64,000 nt of DNA from Methylobacterium bullatum (GCA_902712845.1 LR743504.1:1028001-1092000), one strand, 5' to 3'. Numbered from the stretch's first letter, positions 23,801 through 33,120 are shown. Numbers and translations are program-made. The notes: generated by a model from the letters alone, not told the origin.

Positions 23801-25213
23801 TCATGCGCCGCGCGGGCGAACCGATACGGGGCGGACCGCCGGGTTTCGGCGCTCCACCAGGAAATCCGGGCAGTCGAGCCAGCCGTTGGAGACGCGGCCC
23901 GCGACCCGCGAGAGGCGGTAGCGCGTTGAGAGGATACCGTCGAACAGCACGTCGATCTCGCGCAGGCGCTGGAACACAACGAACTCGTCCACATCCGCCA
24001 CCACGATCTCGGAACCCCGGACGGCGGGGCTCGCCCCGAGCTTGCGCTCGACGAAGGCGATGACGCGCTCCGGCGTCACCATCACCCGCTGGCGGAAGGC
24101 GTCCTTGGCCAGGATGAAGGCCTCGATGGCAGGGTCGAGATGGATCTCCGGCAGCGGCTCGGACAGGATCGCCGCGCGCCGCATGCGGGGGGTGTAGAGA
24201 TGCGGCTCGCCAATGGGCGGACGCAGGAGCGAGACCTCGGCGGCGGGACCGGTCTCCGACCATTCGGCGGCCCCCACCGCCCGCAACGCCGCGGCGGTAC
24301 GCTCGATCCGGTCAGAGTCGCGATGGTCGGTGTAGCGCAGGGCCGCCGCGATCCGGCGCTCCAGGCGTGCCACGATGTCGGCCACGGCGTCGAGATGCCG
24401 ATCGAGCCCCTCGAAGATCGAGAGGATCTCGGCGAGATCCGCCCGCACCGCCCGCTCGGCCAGAGACAGGTCGTGCGCCCTCCCCTCGCGCAGCCCCGCT
24501 TCGGCGAGAGCCCGCAGGGTGAGGTCGTCGCGCAGGGCGCGGCCCGCCTCGCGGACGATGCCGGAGCGAAAGCGGAAGGGGTTCAGGCGCGTGTGCAGGG
24601 TGCGGTAATCGCTGACGAGATGGCGCGCCACGAACTCCTCGAAATAGAGGCGGAACGCGACGCCCTGGTCTTCCTCGCGCAGGATCCGCTCCTCGATCTT
24701 GCGCATCGAGCCGGCGAGGCTGCGCAGATGTCCGAGGAAGGCGCGCGAGGCCTTGGCCGCGTTGACCAGGGCCTCCGAACGTTCGGCCGGGTTGGCCACC
24801 GCGCTCTCCAGGCTACCCAGGACCTCCAGCACCGCGCCGCCATAGGAGCGGGTCTCGCCCCGGTCGAGACGGGCGAGTTCCTCGATGACGAGGCGGGCAT
24901 CCGGATCGAAATCGACCACCGGCACGTAGCGCTCGCGCCGTTCCACCAGCCAGCCGGCGTCGAGAAGCCGCCGGTAGACCGCCGAGCGTCGCTCCACCGG
25001 ATCGACCGGCGTCGCCTCGTCGTCGGCGATCTCGCCCTGGGACCAGTCGGCGGAGAAATCACCGATGGAGGCGAGCAGCTCGCTCTTGCGCAGGGGCTCG
25101 GTGGTCTCGGCGAACACCCTGGCATGCAGATGCAGCAGCAGCGCCGCGTTGAAGGCCCGGCTCGGCGAGGCGAGCGGCTTGAACAGATCGTCGGGGAGGC
25201 GGGTGAACAGCAT
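23801..25213 (-). CDS. jetA: Wadjet JetA / MksB-type kleisin-like protein
   Basis: 470 residues. The N-terminus MLFTRLPDDLFKPLASPSRAFNAALLLHLHARVF is typical of the JetA family, followed by a winged-helix-like region (VYRRLLDAGWLVERRERYV). A long helical neck contains VLGSLESAVANP, KIEERILREEDQG and LTLRALAEAGLREG. The C-terminal winged helix includes VIAFVERKLGASPAVRGSEI. In MukBEF/Wadjet complexes this kleisin bridges the SMC heads. It is the first gene of the minus-strand jet operon; the exported-protein/ptsN unit ends 136 bp upstream. Family boundaries (DUF3375 versus related Wadjet types) cannot be settled by eye. Confidence 0.84.
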   Translation of the reverse strand: MLFTRLPDDLFKPLASPSRAFNAALLLHLHARVFAETTEPLRKSELLASIGDFSADWSQGEIADDEATPVDPVERRSAVYRRLLDAGWLVERRERYVPVVDFDPDARLVIEELARLDRGETRSYGGAVLEVLGSLESAVANPAERSEALVNAAKASRAFLGHLRSLAGSMRKIEERILREEDQGVAFRLYFEEFVARHLVSDYRTLHTRLNPFRFRSGIVREAGRALRDDLTLRALAEAGLREGRAHDLSLAERAVRADLAEILSIFEGLDRHLDAVADIVARLERRIAAALRYTDHRDSDRIERTAAALRAVGAAEWSETGPAAEVSLLRPPIGEPHLYTPRMRRAAILSEPLPEIHLDPAIEAFILAKDAFRQRVMVTPERVIAFVERKLGASPAVRGSEIVVADVDEFVVFQRLREIDVLFDGILSTRYRLSRVAGRVSNGWLDCPDFLVERRNPAVRPVSVRPRGA

Positions 25214-25349
25214 GGCGGCGCAGGTGAGGACAGCCAGCGCCGCGGGCCGGAGTCAATCGACCGGCCGCAACGGCCTGTGTGCCGACAGCACCCTCACCTC
25301 GCCGCATCGGCTCGTCTGAAGACCGGTTCCGGCCATTCGGGCCGACGCA

Positions 25350-25691
25350 CTACAGCCCGCGGCAGCGCGTCCGGATGATGCCGGAGAAATCCTTCTCGGA
25401 GGTCTGCACCTCGGCGAGCTTGGCGGCGCGCTCGGCCCCCGACAGACAGCGGCCGTAGACGCTGGCGACACGGCGCATGGTCTCCACGTGGCGGCGCCAG
25501 ACCCGGCAGCGGTTGGCATCGTCGCCATCCGCCTGCTCGAGCTGGTCGATGGCCTGACGCTGCATCGAGTTGGCCACGAGCACGTCGCGGGCGCAGGTCA
25601 CGTCGGCCCGCGCCGGCGTCAGCGACAGGACGAGCCCCGCCATCGCAGCCGCCGTCGGCGCCCACTTCGCCTTCACGTCCATCGAGATCAT
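25350..25691 (-). CDS. Small secreted Cys-containing protein co-translated with ptsN
   Basis: 113 residues with a signal peptide (KWAPTAAAMAGLVLSLTPARA). The mature part is helical with four Cys (VTCARD, NRCRVW, YGRCLS, RTRCRG), likely two disulfides. The start at 25691 overlaps the ptsN stop by 4 bp (ATGA), so translation is coupled. A second Met at 25682 is possible. I do not recognise a named family; the Cys pattern resembles small periplasmic four-helix proteins, but that is only an impression. Confidence 0.65.
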   Translation of the reverse strand: MISMDVKAKWAPTAAAMAGLVLSLTPARADVTCARDVLVANSMQRQAIDQLEQADGDDANRCRVWRRHVETMRRVASVYGRCLSGAERAAKLAEVQTSEKDFSGIIRTRCRGL

Positions 25692-26155
25692 GCCGCCTCG
25701 GATTTCGTAGGCTGGGTCAGGAGCGCATAGAGGGCGCTGGCGTCCCTCGCGGCCCGGATCCGGTCGAGAACGCCCGGCTCGCGCAGGAGCCGCGCCACCT
25801 GGGCCAGTGCCTTGAGATGCTCCGCGCCCGCGCCCTCCGGGGCGAGGAGGAGGAAGGCGATGTCGATCGGCTGACCATCGAGGGATTCGAAATCCACCGG
25901 CTTCTCCAGCCGTGCAACGAGGCCGAACAGCCGGTCGAGGCCCGGAAGCTTGCCGTGGGGAATGGCGACGCCGTCGCCGATGCCCGTGGAGCCGAGGCGC
26001 TCGCGCTGCAGGAGAGTCTCGAACACTTCACGCTCGTCGAGAGCGGGAAGCTGGCGCACCGCATGGGTGCTCAATTCCTGGAGGATCTGCTTCTTCGCGC
26101 GAGCGCGCAGAGAGGTCACCACGGAATCCGGACTGAGGAATTCCAGAATCGGCAT
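25688..26155 (-). CDS. ptsN: Nitrogen-regulatory PTS enzyme IIA
   Basis: 155 residues of the PTS EIIA-2 fold. The phospho-acceptor His is in GVAIPHGKLPGLDRLFGLVARL; the N-terminal ILEFLSPDSVVTSLRARAKKQILQEL is the usual PtsN start. It is the end point of the PTS-Ntr chain (PtsP-NPr-PtsN) that links nitrogen status to potassium transport and stress responses. It lies downstream of rpoN and hpf as in most Proteobacteria. MPILEF at 26155 was chosen over a longer frame (26173). A hairpin at 26217-26239 separates it from hpf. Confidence 0.93.
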   Translation of the reverse strand: MPILEFLSPDSVVTSLRARAKKQILQELSTHAVRQLPALDEREVFETLLQRERLGSTGIGDGVAIPHGKLPGLDRLFGLVARLEKPVDFESLDGQPIDIAFLLLAPEGAGAEHLKALAQVARLLREPGVLDRIRAARDASALYALLTQPTKSEAA

Positions 26156-26216
26156 GAAGGACCATCGCCCCATCGGCGGCGACCCACCGGCCCCCGCTCG
26201 TCTACATTAGCGCTGC

Positions 26217-26239
26217 GGATGCGTGGTCCCCACGCATCC
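26217..26239 (-). terminator. Strong hairpin between hpf and ptsN
   Basis: GGATGCGTGG (26217-26226) and CCACGCATCC (26230-26239) form a 10 bp perfect stem with a 3 nt loop, 40 bp after the hpf stop. No T-run follows on the minus strand. It could attenuate transcription into ptsN or protect the hpf mRNA 3' end. Confidence 0.6.
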
Positions 26240-26278
26240 CGAGGCGGCCGATGGTCGGCACGCAGCCGGCAGAGCGCG

Positions 26279-26890
26279 TTAAGCTGCCGCCTCCGGCGGA
26301 TCCACCCAACCGATCGCTCCGTCACTGCGGCGGTATACGACGTTGATGCGGCCGGTACCAGCGTGAACGAACACGATCACCGGTGCCCCCGTGAGATCGA
26401 GGGCTGTGACCGCCTCGCTCACCGAGTGGCGCTTGAGCGCCCTGGTGCTCTCGGCGACCACGGGCGGGTGCGCCTCCTCGTCCTCGGCGAGATCGTCGTC
26501 GATCACGTCCTCTTCCGCATCGCTCGGCGCGGCGAAGACGGCGTAGGCCGCCTGGACGGTGGCGCCCTCATGCAGGGCGGCGCCATGATCCTTGAGCCGG
26601 TGCTTGTAGCGCCTCAGGCGCTTCTCGAGCTTGTCCGCCGTCTGCTCGAAGCTCGAATGCGCGTCGTGCGAAGCGGCGGACGCTTCGAGCGTCAGGCCCG
26701 AGACGAGGTGAAGCACGCAATCGGTACGGTAGGCCGTCCCATCCCGTCGAAGCGTCACATGGCCGGAGCAGGTGCCGTTCATGTGGCTGTCGAGATATTT
26801 CGACAAGGTGGCGGCCATTCGCTCTTCGACACGCCCGCGAAGGGCTTCGCCGAGGTCCAGGCCGTGGCCTGTGACGCGCAATGACCCCAT
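26279..26890 (-). CDS. hpf: Ribosome hibernation-promoting factor, long form
   Basis: 203 residues. The S30AE domain (~1-115) begins MGSLRVTGHGLDLGEALRGRVEERM, then an acidic linker (SDAEEDVIDDDLAEDEE) and the C-terminal dimerisation domain ending INVVYRRSDGAIGWVDPPE. Long HPF pairs 70S ribosomes into inactive 100S dimers in stationary phase. The start at 26890 has GGAGG 5-6 nt upstream. It sits between rpoN and ptsN, the common order. Confidence 0.94.
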   Translation of the reverse strand: MGSLRVTGHGLDLGEALRGRVEERMAATLSKYLDSHMNGTCSGHVTLRRDGTAYRTDCVLHLVSGLTLEASAASHDAHSSFEQTADKLEKRLRRYKHRLKDHGAALHEGATVQAAYAVFAAPSDAEEDVIDDDLAEDEEAHPPVVAESTRALKRHSVSEAVTALDLTGAPVIVFVHAGTGRINVVYRRSDGAIGWVDPPEAAA

Positions 26891-27046
26891 GTATCCTCCG
26901 GTTTTGTTGCGTTCGGGAGGCAAGTAAAGGAGCCCCGGGAGGAGAAGTCAACGGAATGGCGAGCCGGCATTGCATGGGAGGTGACAGGCGGAAGAGCCTG
27001 AAGCTTTCGCCGGCGGGCAGACGTCATCCGCAGAACGCGGCAGCCC

Positions 27047-28594
27047 TCAGCGGGCGTAGGCGAAATGCTCGCGGCGGCGCTCGATGGATGAGGGGATGCG
27101 CAGGGATTCCCGATATTTCGCCACGGTACGGCGGGCGATGTCGATGCCTTCGTCACGGAGCTTCTGCACTAGGGCGTCGTCCGAGAGCACGTCGCCGGTC
27201 GCCTCGCCGTCCACGAGCTGCTTGATGCGGTGGCGTACGGCCTCCGAGGAATGCGAGGCCGTGCCCGCCGCCCCCGGAATGGCGGCGGTGAAGAAGTACT
27301 TCATCTCCAGGGTGCCCCGGCTGGTGCCGATGGATTTGTTGGAAGTGACCCGCGACACGGTGGATTCGTGCATGCCGATGGCCTCGGCGACCGTCTTGAG
27401 GTTGAGGGGGCGCAGATGCGCCACGCCATTCACGAAGAAGGCGTCCTGCTGGCGGACGATCTCGGAGGCGACCTTGAGGATGGTGCGCGCCCGCTGTTCC
27501 AGGCTGCGGGTGAGCCAGTTGGCGGTCTGCAGGCATTCGGACAGGAACGCCTTGTCGCCCTCGGCCGCCGCCCCGCGCGAGACGCGGGCATAGTAGCTCT
27601 GGTTCACCAGAACGCGGGGCAGCGCCTCCGCGTTGAGCTCCACCAGCCAGGAGCCGTCGGAGGCCGCCCGCACGAACACGTCGGGGATCAGCACCTCCAC
27701 GGCGCGCGAGCCGAAGGCCCGGCCGGGCTTCGGGTCGAGGCGGCGCAGTTCGGCCAGCATGTCGACGAGATCCTCGTCGTCGACGCCGCAGAGCCGGCGC
27801 AGGCTCGGGAAGTCGCGCTTGGCCACGAGGTCGAGGCGGGAGACCAGGGCCTGCATCGCCGGATCGAACCGGTCACGCTCGCGTAGCTGTAGGCTCAGAC
27901 ATTCGGCGAGATCGCGGGCGGCGATGCCCGGCGGGTCGAAGGTCTGGATCAGCTTGAGCACCCGCGCCACGGAATCGAGGCCGGCGCCGAGGCGCTCGGC
28001 CACCTCGTCGATGGATTCGCGCATGTAGCCGGCATCGTCCACCGCATCGATGAGGAAGCCGGCGATCAGCCTGTCGCCGGCATCGCGGGTGGCGAGGTCG
28101 AGTTGCGCGCTGAGATGCTCGCGCAGGGAGACTTCCGAGGTCAGGGTCGCCTCGAAATCCGGCGCCTCGCCGTCGAAGCTGCCGCCGGTATTGCCGTAGG
28201 GCGCCGGGGTCAGGCTGAGCATGTCGCCCGAGGCAGCCTCGCGGGCATGGCTCGGATTCTCGTCGGAGAAGACGTTGTCGAGGCGGGTGTCGAGTACGCT
28301 TTCCATCTCGGCGCTGCTGGCCGTGAGTTCGGTCGACATCCAGTTGTCGGGCTCGGCCGAGTCGAACTCGCCATCCCCGTCGCCGGCGGGCTCCGGGGCC
28401 ACCTCGCCCTTCGCGCGGTCACCGTCCGGCTCGCCCTCGACGCGCTCCAGGAGCGGATTGCGCTCCAGTTCGGCATCCACATAGGTGGCGAGATCGATCT
28501 GGGAGAGCTGAAGAAGCTTGATCGCCTGGAGAAGCTGTGGCGTCATCACCAGGGCTTGGCCCTGACGCATTTCCAGTCGCTGCAGCAAGCTCAT
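27047..28594 (-). CDS. rpoN: RNA polymerase sigma-54 factor
   Basis: 515 residues. Region I is Gln/Leu-rich (LEMRQGQALVMTPQLLQAIKLLQLS), followed by an acidic region II and the core-binding region. The RpoN box is IARRTVAKYRESLRIPSS near the C-terminus, with a helix-turn-helix (TVAEAIGMHESTVSRVTSNK) before it. It recognises -24/-12 promoters and requires AAA+ activators, typically for nitrogen and C1-related genes. The start at 28594 (MSLLQRLE) matches family N-termini; the frame extends to 28639 without support. lptB is 401 bp upstream. Confidence 0.96.
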   Translation of the reverse strand: MSLLQRLEMRQGQALVMTPQLLQAIKLLQLSQIDLATYVDAELERNPLLERVEGEPDGDRAKGEVAPEPAGDGDGEFDSAEPDNWMSTELTASSAEMESVLDTRLDNVFSDENPSHAREAASGDMLSLTPAPYGNTGGSFDGEAPDFEATLTSEVSLREHLSAQLDLATRDAGDRLIAGFLIDAVDDAGYMRESIDEVAERLGAGLDSVARVLKLIQTFDPPGIAARDLAECLSLQLRERDRFDPAMQALVSRLDLVAKRDFPSLRRLCGVDDEDLVDMLAELRRLDPKPGRAFGSRAVEVLIPDVFVRAASDGSWLVELNAEALPRVLVNQSYYARVSRGAAAEGDKAFLSECLQTANWLTRSLEQRARTILKVASEIVRQQDAFFVNGVAHLRPLNLKTVAEAIGMHESTVSRVTSNKSIGTSRGTLEMKYFFTAAIPGAAGTASHSSEAVRHRIKQLVDGEATGDVLSDDALVQKLRDEGIDIARRTVAKYRESLRIPSSIERRREHFAYAR

Positions 28595-28995
28595 GGTGTG
28601 CCCCGACGCCTTCAGGTGAGCCCAGCCGAAGGCGCGCACAGAACCTTACGCCGCTCGGCATGAATGTTGCTTCTTTTTATCTTCGCATAGGTCTATCGCC
28701 ATCTTGCGCCGCCGTCAAAGCGCCATGCGCGCGATTTCCACCGCGATGCTGCGGCGCACCATCGGGCCCGACGCGCCCGGGGCTTGACGGATGCGACCCA
28801 TGGTCGCGCAACTGCCTCGTACCAAAGAGAAATTAGATTCTCCCACCGCGGGCATGCGCGGAGGACCAGCCAAAAGACATGCACAAAACGCATGCATTTT
28901 TTGAGCGCCATGTAACGTGGCGAGAAATTAGGCAGCCGAGAATGCGGGCAGCCCGGTCGGGAGCGTGATTCGCGGACTCGGATCGAGCCGGTGGC
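28595..28995. other. Intergenic region between lptB and rpoN
   Basis: A 401 bp region containing A/T-rich stretches near 28665-28690 and 28820-28925, including AAACGCATGCATTTTTTG with an ATGCAT palindrome. It probably carries the rpoN promoter, separating rpoN from lptCAB transcription. Open frames here have the Arg/Cys/Trp-rich composition of random GC-rich sequence; no gene is called. Confidence 0.55.
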
Positions 28996-29889
28996 CTAAA
29001 GCCGGAACCCCTCGCCGAGATAAAGGCGCCGTGCATCCTCGTTGGCGACGATCTCCTCCGGCGTGCCCTCGGTAAGGATGCGGCCGGAATGGGCGATATA
29101 GGCGCGGTCGATGAGGCCCAGGGTCTCTCGGACGTTGTGATCGGTGATGAGCACACCGATGCCGCGCTGCTTCAGGTGCTTCACCAGATCCTGGATGTCG
29201 CCCACCGCGATGGGGTCGATGCCGGCGAAGGGTTCGTCGAGGAGCATGAAGCTCGGTGAGGTCGCCAGGGCGCGGGCGATCTCGCAGCGACGCCGCTCGC
29301 CGCCCGACAGCGCGATCGAAGGCGCCTTGCGCAGACGTGCGATGTCGAATTCCTCGAGCAGCGAATCGAGCTTGCGCTCGCGCTCCTTGCGGCTGGGCTC
29401 CACCACTTCGAGCACGGCGCGGATGTTGTCCTCCACCGACAAGCCGCGGAAGATCGAGGCTTCCTGCGGCAGGTAGCCGATGCCGAGGCGCGCGCGCTGA
29501 TACATCGGCAGGTGGGTGATCGGCAGTCCGTCGAGGCTGATCGAGCCGCGATCCGCCGAGACGAGGCCGGTGATCATGTAGAAGATCGTGGTCTTGCCCG
29601 CGCCGTTGGGGCCGAGCAGGCCCACGGCCTCGCCGTTGCGGACGGTCAGCCCGGCCTCGTGCACCACCGTGCGCGCGCCGTAGCTCTTGCGCAGCCCTTC
29701 CACGTGGAGGATGCCCGGACCGCCGCCACTCCCGGACAGGCCCGCCTCACCACCCGCCGCCCGCCCCTTGCCGCGGCGAAAGAGGCGCGACAGGAGGGAG
29801 GGCCCGCGCACGGCTCCTGCAGAAGCGGCATCGGCGATCCGCGAGCTGATCGGGTCTGGCGCCGGGGTCACCGGCAGGGCGGAGGTCAA
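28996..29889 (-). CDS. lptB: LPS export ABC transporter ATP-binding protein
   Basis: 297 residues. Walker [18 protein letters not shown]-loop region [10 protein letters not shown], signature [15 protein letters not shown], Walker [16 protein letters not shown] and the H-loop [11 protein letters not shown] identify LptB. It energises LptFG to extract lipopolysaccharide from the inner membrane. The ABC domain begins only near residue 60; the preceding part is Ala/Gly/Pro-rich with a basic [10 protein letters not shown] and is absent from typical ~240-residue LptB. The ATG overlaps the lptA stop by 4 bp. Confidence 0.94.
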   Translation of the reverse strand: MTSALPVTPAPDPISSRIADAASAGAVRGPSLLSRLFRRGKGRAAGGEAGLSGSGGGPGILHVEGLRKSYGARTVVHEAGLTVRNGEAVGLLGPNGAGKTTIFYMITGLVSADRGSISLDGLPITHLPMYQRARLGIGYLPQEASIFRGLSVEDNIRAVLEVVEPSRKERERKLDSLLEEFDIARLRKAPSIALSGGERRRCEIARALATSPSFMLLDEPFAGIDPIAVGDIQDLVKHLKQRGIGVLITDHNVRETLGLIDRAYIAHSGRILTEGTPEEIVANEDARRLYLGEGFRL

Positions 29890-30626
29890 TTGGCCTGCGC
29901 TCTCGGCTTGGCGGCTGGCTTCTCCGCGCCGGCCTCAGAAGGTTTCGGCGCGGGCTTGCCCGCGGCACTCGCCGGCTGGGCGCACCCCTTGGCTCCACCC
30001 TTGGCGGCCTCTTCCTTCTGCGGCACGAACATCGCCGAGACGCGGCCGCCGGCCACCGGGTCCATGTTCGCCCGGCCGGTATTCATGTCGTAGACGAGGC
30101 GACTGCCCCGGGTGACGTTCTGGCACTGGCTCAGCACGACGTTGCCGGTGAGCACGATGCGCTTCGCCTCCTGGTCGAACACCGCATTGTCGCCGGTGGC
30201 GACCTGATCGTTCTGCACCACGGTGACGGGACCTGCGCATTCCACCTTCTGAATGCCGTTCTCCGCCATGCCTGCCGGCGATTTCGCACCATCGGCGGCA
30301 GGCGCGGGCGCCCCGGGCTTGGCATCCTTGCCGCGCTTGTAATGCACCGTCATCGTCGAACAGCGGATGGTGCTGTCGCCCTGCACGGCCACGACGTTGC
30401 CGGCGAAGATCGCCTTGTTCTCGCGGTCGAAGACGTCGAGCCGATCCGCGTCGATCTTCACGGGGTCCTTGCCGCCGCTCGCGCCGAAGGTGCTTCCCGG
30501 CGCGGTCGGCTTGGTCGCCTTCGCGGGGGCCGCCGGAGCGGTGCCGGAGGGGATCTGCGCCATCGCGCTTCCCGTTGCCAGCATCCCACAGAGGACGAGG
30601 GTGACGAATGACGGGGAGCGGTTCAC
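29886..30626 (-). CDS. lptA: LPS transport periplasmic protein LptA
   Basis: 246 residues. Signal peptide [24 protein letters not shown], then the OstA/LptA beta-jellyroll: [52 protein letters not shown] and a third repeat. LptA forms the periplasmic bridge carrying LPS to LptDE. A ~30-residue Ala/Lys/Pro-rich tail follows the fold. It overlaps lptC and lptB by 4 bp on each side, so lptC-A-B is translationally coupled. Confidence 0.93.
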   Translation of the reverse strand: MNRSPSFVTLVLCGMLATGSAMAQIPSGTAPAAPAKATKPTAPGSTFGASGGKDPVKIDADRLDVFDRENKAIFAGNVVAVQGDSTIRCSTMTVHYKRGKDAKPGAPAPAADGAKSPAGMAENGIQKVECAGPVTVVQNDQVATGDNAVFDQEAKRIVLTGNVVLSQCQNVTRGSRLVYDMNTGRANMDPVAGGRVSAMFVPQKEEAAKGGAKGCAQPASAAGKPAPKPSEAGAEKPAAKPRAQAN

Positions 30627-31387
30627 CGGCCTGCCTCCCCGTCCCGCGGCTCGGCGGCGGAGGCAAGGATACGCGGCGATTTCCCGTCGGGCTTGTTCTC
30701 GGATCCGGCGTACTCGGCCTTGTCCGATCCATGAAACACCGCATGGACGTTGCCGATGAAGGAGATGACGCGGCCGTTATCGACCATGTCGAGGCCGTCG
30801 GACACGACCGTGCCCGTAGGAAGCGTCACGGTGACGACTTGATCGGACTTCACCGTCCCGGCCTTGAAATCGATGGCGGCGGTCTGGAGACGGATGTCCT
30901 CGCCCTTGTCGGTCCACAACTTGATGTCGCGTTCGAGGGACAGGGTCTCGCGCGCCGTATCGAACAGGCCGGCGGCGGCCTCCATATGGGCGAGCCCGCC
31001 CGAATCGTCGGTGACGAGATGGCCCTTCATGGCCTGGAGTTCGATCAGCGTGGGCTTGCGCACGTCTTGGAAGGCGGCCGTGGCGATGACCTCGTAGCCC
31101 CGGTTGTCCTTCCGGAAACCGGAGAGGCGCGGGTTCTCCATCTTCACCTTGGTCCCCGACAGGGTGACCGGCCCCATGGTGACGGCCGGAAGGACGCTGC
31201 CGAACGGATCGAACAGCGTCACCACGGCGAGGGCGACGATCGCGGCTCCGGCCGAGAGGGGAATGAGACGACGCAGGTAACGCACCTGCGTGCTGTGGTT
31301 GCGAGCCCGCGCATGGGCACGGTGACGGCGCGCATCCGCGCCCGATCCCGTCGTCCCTGTCGCGTCGATGGCGTCGACCCCGTGCAT
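30623..31387 (-). CDS. lptC: LPS export protein LptC
   Basis: 254 residues: a ~45-residue cytosolic N-terminus, one membrane anchor (LIPLSAGAAIVALAVVTLF) and a periplasmic LptC beta-jellyroll (VTLSGTKVKMENPRLSGF, YEVIATAAFQDV, TDKGEDIRLQTAAIDFKAG, GTVVSDGLDMVDNGRVISFIGNV). It receives LPS from LptBFG and passes it to LptA. The Met at 31387 was chosen; the frame extends to 31459 without a ribosome site. First gene of the lptCAB run; the 291 bp upstream (31388-31678) contain no evident gene and should hold the promoter. Confidence 0.88.
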   Translation of the reverse strand: MHGVDAIDATGTTGSGADARRHRAHARARNHSTQVRYLRRLIPLSAGAAIVALAVVTLFDPFGSVLPAVTMGPVTLSGTKVKMENPRLSGFRKDNRGYEVIATAAFQDVRKPTLIELQAMKGHLVTDDSGGLAHMEAAAGLFDTARETLSLERDIKLWTDKGEDIRLQTAAIDFKAGTVKSDQVVTVTLPTGTVVSDGLDMVDNGRVISFIGNVHAVFHGSDKAEYAGSENKPDGKSPRILASAAEPRDGEAGR

Positions 31388-31678
31388 GGTGATGATCCGA
31401 GCCGCTCCGCCTGACCGATCCGATGGAACACCGGCAGGTTGCGCCCCGCAACATGCCACGTCTCGCCCATCATGTGCTGAACCGTGGGAACCAGCTTACC
31501 CCATGGTCCAGCGCCGGATGCGCGCGGCCGATGGCGAAGTTGTGGCCGTGCCGGAACCTTATGAGTGGAGCATTGAGGAATCATCAACCGGGCGGGATCG
31601 CCGCGGCACGAACGATGTGCGCCGCCGCACCGTCGCCGGCATACCCTCCATATCGGCCGCGATGGCCTCCCGCGCCGA

Positions 31679-32305
31679 TCAGGTATGGGCGAAGATGTCG
31701 GTCTCGGCCCAGCCTTCGAGATCGAGGAGGGAGCGGGTGGGCAGGAACTCGAAACAGCGCCGCGCGAGATCCGTGCGTCCCTCGCGGTCGAGCATCGCGT
31801 CGAGGCGGGCGCGCGCCGCATGCAGATGCAGCACGTCGGAAGCCGCATATTCCACCTGCGCCTGGCTCAGCGACTCGGCGCCCCAATCGGAGGATTGCTG
31901 CTGCTTCGACAGGTCGACGCCCACGAGTTCGCGGACCACGTCCTTGAGGCCGTGCCGGTCGGTATAGGTGCGGGCGAGCTTGGAGGCGACCTTGGTGCAA
32001 TAGACCGGCCCCGGCATCACGCCGAGGGCCTTGTAGAGCACGGCGAGGTCGAACCGGGCGAAATGGAAGATCTTCGTCACCGCCGGATCGGCCAGTACGC
32101 GCTTGAGCGTTTCGGGCGGACTCGATCCGGGGACGATCTGAACCACGTCGGCACTGCCGTCGCCGCGCGAGATCTGGACGACGCAGAGTCGGTCCCGATG
32201 CGGATTGAGACCCAGCGTCTCGGTGTCGATGGCGATGGCGGTGCCCGGCACGTAATCGGCCGGGAGATCGCCGCGATGGACGCGGATGAGGGGCTGGGGA
32301 GGCAT
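31679..32305 (-). CDS. rnd: Ribonuclease D, single-domain type
   Basis: 208 residues, only the DEDD exonuclease domain: IAIDTETLGL (D,E), FHFARFDLAVLY (D) and YAASDVLHLHAAR (Y...D). The HRDC domains of E. coli RNase D are absent, which is common among Rhizobiales-type proteins. It trims 3' ends of tRNA and other RNAs. The Met at 32305 (MPPQPLIRVH) was chosen over an upstream extension that is Pro/Arg-rich. Same direction as lptC but separated from it by 291 bp. Confidence 0.9.
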   Translation of the reverse strand: MPPQPLIRVHRGDLPADYVPGTAIAIDTETLGLNPHRDRLCVVQISRGDGSADVVQIVPGSSPPETLKRVLADPAVTKIFHFARFDLAVLYKALGVMPGPVYCTKVASKLARTYTDRHGLKDVVRELVGVDLSKQQQSSDWGAESLSQAQVEYAASDVLHLHAARARLDAMLDREGRTDLARRCFEFLPTRSLLDLEGWAETDIFAHT

Positions 32306-32412
32306 CTGGCTTGTGTCTTCCGGCGGGAACCGAGGTCTCCGGCCGCGTAACACCGTGCCCCCCGGCGAACAACCCGGCACCGGACCGGCGCCGGGAAGCC
32401 CGAGCGGAAGGG

Positions 32413-32808
32413 TTACTTCTGCTTGGCGATGACTTTGTCCTTGATCCCGTCATAGACGCCCTGGGTGAGGATCTTCTTCGACACGAGCTGATCCTTGCCG
32501 TGATAGGGGCGGCCCTTGACGATCGCGGCCGAGCGCGCCGCACCGATGCCGGGCAGCGCCTCGAGTTCGGCGGCCGAGGCGCTGTTCAGATCGATGAGAT
32601 CGGTCTTGGCCGCCGGCGCGACGGGGACGGCGGGCTTGTCCGCCGTCGGCTTGGCCGGGGCGGCCGGAGCCATGGGCGCCTTCGGTGCGACGGTGGAAGG
32701 CGTGGAGGTCGAGGGGCTCGGCGCCTGGGCGAGGGCGGGAACCGCCGCGAGGCAGCCCAGTACGGCCAGGGTGCGGAGCAGAGATGTGGTCATGCGAGAT
32801 GAAGTCAT
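32413..32808 (-). CDS. Secreted ComEA-like helix-hairpin-helix protein
   Basis: 131 residues. Signal peptide (LLRTLAVLGCLAAVPALAQ), then a ~45-residue Ala/Pro/Ser linker and a C-terminal HhH domain: IDLNSASAAELEALPGIGAARSAAIVKGRPY, QLVSKKILTQGVYDGIKDKVIA. ComEA-type proteins bind DNA at the outer face of the membrane during uptake, but small secreted HhH proteins also occur in non-competent species. No other competence genes are in this window. GGGAGA lies ~6 nt upstream of the ATG at 32808. Confidence 0.82.
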   Translation of the reverse strand: MTSSRMTTSLLRTLAVLGCLAAVPALAQAPSPSTSTPSTVAPKAPMAPAAPAKPTADKPAVPVAPAAKTDLIDLNSASAAELEALPGIGAARSAAIVKGRPYHGKDQLVSKKILTQGVYDGIKDKVIAKQK

Positions 32809-33120
32809 GGCAATCTCCCGAGATGCGGCGGCGCAGTCTTCGTTGAGGCGTCTCCGTATTCGCAGGTAGGACACGACGGTTGAACCGGCGCTTAACGAGG
32901 CTTCACGGCCTCGCGAGCCCGGCCGCGAACCGGGGCCGGCTGCCCCTTCTGCGGATCGATCCGCCATTTTCGGAAATCCGGCCTCGGGCGGCTCTAGCCA
33001 GACGGCCGATCTGCCGCTATACAGCCGCCATCGAATCTCCGTTTGAACACGGTGCCGAGGTTGCCTCTTCCCTCGCGGGGCGGCGCCCGTGCACCCTTTT
33101 TGTCGTAGCAGGACTACCCC
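32809..33120. other. Divergent intergenic region upstream of rpmF
   Basis: 312 bp between the minus-strand HhH gene and plus-strand rpmF. It must contain promoters for both; I could not single out convincing hexamers. An rpmF ribosome site (AGGA, 33109-33112) is visible. No gene is seen. Confidence 0.5.

Noticed and set aside
28693..28911. 72-codon minus-strand frame between lptB and rpoN
   Set aside because: Trp/Arg/Cys-rich random-looking sequence and no ribosome site.
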